This document shows, piece after piece, positions 60,614 to 64,000 of a DNA stretch of 64,000 nucleotides. Both the position numbers and the translations under genes were made by a program. Below the pieces are notes generated by a model. It made no database searches, was not told where the DNA came from, and saw only the letters and a list, made by a program, of their open reading frames with translations. This DNA is from Chitinophaga filiformis (lineage in GTDB: Bacteria > Bacteroidota > Bacteroidia > Chitinophagales > Chitinophagaceae), in contig NZ_CP095855.1 in assembly GCF_023100805.1 (NCBI RefSeq), positions 7,233,001 through 7,297,000 of the forward strand, read 5' to 3'. The first letter of the stretch is position 1; each line of letters opens with the position of its first letter.

Positions 60614-61420
60614 TTATTTCTTGATAGGCGTATAGTACTTCATAGCCTCAGGCATGAGCTTCTGCAGTTCTGATACACGACGCTCATCGCTGGGGTGCGT
60701 ACTCACCAGTTCCGGTGGTTTGTTGCCGCCACCTGCTGATGCCATACGCTGCCAGAAAGGAATCGCCTCCTGAGGATTATAACCGGCCATCGCCATGAAA
60801 ATAACACCCAGGTGATCCGCTTCCAGCTCATTCTTACGGGAGTATGCCAGCATACCGAGGTTGCCGCCTACACCGAACGACTGCAGGAAGATATTCTGCG
60901 CCTGCGGATTACGGTTAAGCGCTACAGAACCAGCTACCTGGATCCCCTGTGCTACTACCTGCTGACTCATACGCTCGTTACCATGACGGGCAATAGCATG
61001 GGCAATTTCATGCCCCATTACGCATGCCAGCGCTGTCTCGTTCTGGGTTACAGGCAATAGACCGGTATACACCACAACTTTACCACCCGGCATACACCAG
61101 GCATTCACTTCTTTACTATCTACCAGGTTAAACTCCCATTTATAATTCGCTACCTCGTTCCCCAGGTTGTTCTGGGTCATATACTTGGTAACTGCAGAAG
61201 CAATACGTTGCCCCACCCTTTTTACCATTTCAGCATCCTTGCTGGTTGTAGCGGCAATCGTTTTGTTCTGGGAAAGAAAACTCTGATACTCCTGCAGCGC
61301 CATGGATTGCATAGTGCTTTCAGGGATCAGGTTCAACTGGCTACGGCCAGTGATAGGTACTTTTGCGCAAGCTGTGATAAGCGCCAGACCAGTACCGATA
61401 AGAAGAAGTTTCTTTTGCAT
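60614..61420 (-). CDS. M48 family metalloprotease lipoprotein
   Basis: 268 residues. Lipoprotein leader with lipobox ITAC (Cys18), then a peptidase M48 domain with zinc motif HEIAH (137-141), third ligand Glu in ELEADHLG near 200, and WCMPGGKVVVYTGLL. Related to LoiP/BepA-type outer-membrane quality-control proteases, without the TPR tail of BepA. Likely anchored in the periplasm. Single gene. Confidence 0.92.
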   Translation of the reverse strand: MQKKLLLIGTGLALITACAKVPITGRSQLNLIPESTMQSMALQEYQSFLSQNKTIAATTSKDAEMVKRVGQRIASAVTKYMTQNNLGNEVANYKWEFNLVDSKEVNAWCMPGGKVVVYTGLLPVTQNETALACVMGHEIAHAIARHGNERMSQQVVAQGIQVAGSVALNRNPQAQNIFLQSFGVGGNLGMLAYSRKNELEADHLGVIFMAMAGYNPQEAIPFWQRMASAGGGNKPPELVSTHPSDERRVSELQKLMPEAMKYYTPIKK

Positions 61421-61619
61421 CTGAAATTTGTTTTTGACAGGTATTACCCCGTCCGAAAAGTGCTACTACAGTTGTTTAAAACAACTTTGATCGTCACACC
61501 ATAAAGCATTTGAACACCCTATAACGCGACAATCAAAATCCGAGGAAAATTAAACATTTATATCATTCAGTACAATAGATATGCCAGAATGGATACGGCA
61601 TACCTGGTAGCAGCGCAGA

Positions 61620-62273
61620 TTATTTTTTGTCCCTCCTGTTTTTAAATAGGGGTACCTTGCTCTCATTACCGTTTATAAGACGGAAGATGTTCTTCTGATG
61701 CGTCAATACCACCATCAGTGCAACAGCAATAGCAAAAATGCGATAGAATACTTCAGGTTCATTGAAAATGTAGAGGATCAGGATCGGAAATGCGATGCTG
61801 GCTGAAATGGAGCTCAGCGATACATACCTGGTCAGCGAAAGGCTCAGCAGGAATACGCCTACACAGCAGATAGCCACCAATGGCTGGATGGCCAGCACCA
61901 GGCCGAACAGGGTAGCAATACCTTTACCGCCACGGAAATTTGCCCAGATAGGGAAAATGTGACCTATTACAGCAGCGAGGCCCAGACCGATCTGGAAGTT
62001 CACCAGTTGTGTTGTTACCTCCTGCAGATGTTCAGGGTTCTGATAGTAGCCCACCAGGTAAGCCAGACGTACGGCCATTACTCCTTTGAGCATATCCACC
62101 AACATCACAAAAGAACCTGCCTTTGGGCCTAATACACGGAAAGTATTGGTAGCACCGGCATTGCCGCTGCCATATTCCCGGATATCCATTCCAAAAACAC
62201 CTTTACTTACCCACACCGCAGTAGGTACGGATCCAATCAGATAAGCACAAAATAGTAACAATAATTCTGTCAT
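61620..62273 (-). CDS. plsY: Glycerol-3-phosphate acyltransferase PlsY
   Basis: Inner-membrane enzyme that acylates glycerol-3-phosphate from acyl-phosphate, the first step of phospholipid synthesis. 217 residues with five membrane helices. Conserved motifs: YLIGSVPTAVW, REYGSGNAGATNTFRVLG, and VIGHIFPIWANFRGGKGIAT. The tail is basic. Lies upstream of no obvious partner; a 130-bp gap separates it from prmA. Confidence 0.95.
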   Translation of the reverse strand: MTELLLLFCAYLIGSVPTAVWVSKGVFGMDIREYGSGNAGATNTFRVLGPKAGSFVMLVDMLKGVMAVRLAYLVGYYQNPEHLQEVTTQLVNFQIGLGLAAVIGHIFPIWANFRGGKGIATLFGLVLAIQPLVAICCVGVFLLSLSLTRYVSLSSISASIAFPILILYIFNEPEVFYRIFAIAVALMVVLTHQKNIFRLINGNESKVPLFKNRRDKK

Positions 62274-62403
62274 ACAACAAGTTAGGTTTTGCTAAGATAG
62301 TAAATTCGTTCGTTAAAATTAAGAAAACATTAAGAATTTCGTTAACACGAAAATTGTATAGTTTTCAGATTAATATTAACTAATTTATCTAGACCAAGCA
62401 CAA

Positions 62404-63225
62404 CTATCTTGCTAATAATTTCATAGCCAGCCAATTATCCTTCTCCAGCTGGGCCTCCAGCACCAGTGCGTTCCTCCTGGCTGCCTCCAGGATCGCAGTC
62501 TCATCCTCTTTTAAAATCCCGCTCAGCAGTAAAATACCATCCCTTACGAGTATACGGCGCATGTCTCCCATAAACTCAAGTAAAATATTACGATTGATAT
62601 TAGCCAGCACTACATTATAACTGCTCCGGATACTCTTCAGGCTGTCCGCCTGCCATACCTTTACCGGCAACGCATTATTATTGGCGATGTTCTCTTTCGT
62701 ATTTTCTACCGACCAGGTGTCAATATCAATCGCATCCACTACAGCGGCCCCCATCTTATAAGCGAGAATAGCCAATATGCCCGTGCCGGTACCAAAGTCA
62801 AACACATTCTTTCCCACAAAATCAATGCCTTCCATCAGCTTAATAACGGAATAAGTAGTAGCATGATGGCCGGTTCCAAACGACATCTTCGGAGTGATCA
62901 GTATCTCATGCTGCGGCGCGGGAACGAAAGGGGGATGGAAAGAAGCCCTGATGCCGCAGAAATTATCCACAAGTACAGGTTGAAAATTACTCTCCCATAC
63001 TGCATTCCAGTTAGTCTGCTCAATACGTTCCTGCGTATACGTCATACCAAAACCAGCTGTCAGCTCATTCGTTTCTGCTGCATTGAAATCCTCTTCAGGA
63101 ATGTAAGCAACGAGAACATTACCGGGTTGTTCTTCAAACCCCTCAAAACCTTTCTCTGACAACACTGCTACCAGAATGTCTTTTGTATCATCGGTACAGG
63201 TCAGGGTAATTGCTATATGTGCCAT
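62404..63225 (-). CDS. prmA: Ribosomal protein L11 methyltransferase
   Basis: Trimethylates lysines and the N-terminus of ribosomal protein L11. 273 residues. N-terminal ferredoxin-like recognition domain, linker VDNFCGIRASFHPPF, SAM motif ITPKMSFGTGHHATTYSVIKLM, VFDFGTGTGILAILAYKMGA, and VLANINRNILLEFM. A TATCTTTG box lies five bases before the ATG. Confidence 0.94.
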   Translation of the reverse strand: MAHIAITLTCTDDTKDILVAVLSEKGFEGFEEQPGNVLVAYIPEEDFNAAETNELTAGFGMTYTQERIEQTNWNAVWESNFQPVLVDNFCGIRASFHPPFVPAPQHEILITPKMSFGTGHHATTYSVIKLMEGIDFVGKNVFDFGTGTGILAILAYKMGAAVVDAIDIDTWSVENTKENIANNNALPVKVWQADSLKSIRSSYNVVLANINRNILLEFMGDMRRILVRDGILLLSGILKEDETAILEAARRNALVLEAQLEKDNWLAMKLLAR

Positions 63226-63230
63226 AGCAA

Positions 63231-63238
63231 CAAAGATA
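63231..63238 (-). promoter_or_regulatory. prmA -7 box abutting the start codon
   Basis: TATCTTTG on the minus strand matches TAnnTTTG exactly and ends five bases before the prmA ATG, suggesting a leaderless message. Confidence 0.5.
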
Positions 63239-63350
63239 TAGAAACTAAATGCATGATATATAACGCGTACGTGTCAGAACTGCGCCCAGACCTGTTATTG
63301 TAATGTTAATAACTAATGTGGCAACTGATAAATGCATAAAATTATTTTAT

Positions 63351-63358
63351 TATATTTG
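63351..63358 (+). promoter_or_regulatory. -7 box TATATTTG
   Basis: Exact TAnnTTTG match 28 bases before the ATG of the secreted protein at 63387. The -33 region is AT-rich without a clear TTTG. Confidence 0.5.
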
Positions 63359-63386
63359 CAATATCTTTAATTGAAAACCATATTTA

Positions 63387-63974
63387 ATGAGAACCTTATT
63401 ATTAACAGTGACCATGCTGGTAACAGCCCTCGCCAGCCATGCCCAGGAGATCGTCAAATTGTACCCGGACGATACCATGAAAGATTCAATCGTCTATAAG
63501 AATGGCACCAGCATCCTGGTTATCAATCGTGTAGATCTGGTGAACTACATGAAGGGACTGGACACCGTATTACAAAAGACCTGCTACAGCGATAACAGGG
63601 CTTTCCATAATGTACAGTTCAGCCATCTGACTGCACAGGAAATCGAATCTCACTTCACCTCCGCACTTGCTTTTCTGGGCGATTCCACACACACCAACCT
63701 GGAATACAGCACAGACAAATTTGTTCAGTTCTGGACAGAAGGTGAGAACATTCTCCTTCCTTATATAGAAGATATGTTATCCAGCCTGCTGACAGACGGA
63801 AGGATCAAAGTGATCGACAAAAGCACGCAAAAGTCTGTACCACAGTACACAATTTTCTGGGAAGACATCGCCGGTCAGCCATTCAAGATCTATAAATTAC
63901 CTTCCGGTAAGATCATCTTCAGAGAAAGTAATCACTACATAGAGCAGTTCGCAGGAAGCGGCGCTGCCAGATAA
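63387..63974 (+). CDS. Secreted protein of unknown function
   Basis: 195 residues with signal peptide MRTLLLTVTMLVTALASHAQ. No family recognised. The mature part mixes short strands and helices, with YPDDTMKDSIVYKNGTSILVINRVDLVNYMKGLDTVLQK and a C-terminal stretch YTIFWEDIAGQPFKIYKLPSGKIIFRESNHYIEQF. One Cys only. Complete within the window, ending 26 bases before the edge; nothing is visible downstream. Confidence 0.72.
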   Translation: MRTLLLTVTMLVTALASHAQEIVKLYPDDTMKDSIVYKNGTSILVINRVDLVNYMKGLDTVLQKTCYSDNRAFHNVQFSHLTAQEIESHFTSALAFLGDSTHTNLEYSTDKFVQFWTEGENILLPYIEDMLSSLLTDGRIKVIDKSTQKSVPQYTIFWEDIAGQPFKIYKLPSGKIIFRESNHYIEQFAGSGAAR

Positions 63975-64000
63975 AAAATAAAGTAAATTCATCAACGGAT

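Overview
The window reads as a chromosomal segment of a member of the Bacteroidota, most likely the Chitinophagaceae (Chitinophaga-like). This rests on the family content (DUF4136 and DUF4142 lipoproteins, a three-gene pnt transhydrogenase, type-2 PyrF, DUF1343/NamZ, a baeRF-type protein), weak Shine-Dalgarno sites, and repeated occurrence of the Bacteroidota promoter box TAnnTTTG ahead of genes. Coding density is high. I saw no rRNA, tRNA, transposase, prophage or CRISPR array. The genus is an inference; no marker gene such as 16S is present.

Layout. 0-10.6 kb: secreted and envelope proteins (GDPD, a protein with two SGNH hydrolase domains, DUF4142, DUF2339/DUF3999 membrane pair, HAD phosphatase, DUF4136 lipoprotein, small beta-barrel), with a possible structured RNA at about 4.5-4.69 kb. 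10.6-19.2 kb: ApbE, glutaryl-CoA dehydrogenase, PyrF, a secreted sugar isomerase/oxidoreductase pair, Mrp, 3-hydroxybutyryl-CoA dehydrogenase. 19.2-26 kb: a ribD - unknown - yigZ operon divergent from prmC, then exbBD and pepT. 26-34.6 kb: metE, a Cys-rich CWC protein overlapping a thioesterase, FKBP, namZ overlapping fmt, a LysM protein, an RNA m5C methyltransferase. 34.7-43.8 kb: pntAA/AB/B, a baeRF-type protein, an IPT membrane protein, a DNA-repair-flavoured operon (DUF72, Lys-rich protein, zincless Fpg), and an Abi_2/AbiF-like HEPN gene. 44-54 kb: a heme supercluster, hemH-hemG leftward and hemA-C-D-E-F-B-L rightward, giving the whole C5 route from glutamyl-tRNA to protoheme except gltX. 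54-64 kb: an esterase, a methyltransferase, a GT2, a secreted coiled-coil-like protein, a 1.2-kb repeat locus, oxyR, an M48 protease, plsY, prmA.

The two most interesting loci are (1) the AbiF-like HEPN gene at 42858-43772, which is preceded by its own Bacteroidota-type promoter driving only a roughly 55-nt bulged hairpin that ends in eight U, four bases before the start codon. This is the layout expected for a toxin with a small-RNA antitoxin. (2) The array at 58321-59480, built from 44-bp direct repeats and then from units with 37-40-bp inverted arms (CGGTTTCAG...CTGAAACCG) around about 70-nt loops, three of them in a 222-bp tandem period.

Start codons were moved inward from the longest reading frame wherever a signal peptide, family N-terminus or promoter box argued for it; each such choice is stated.
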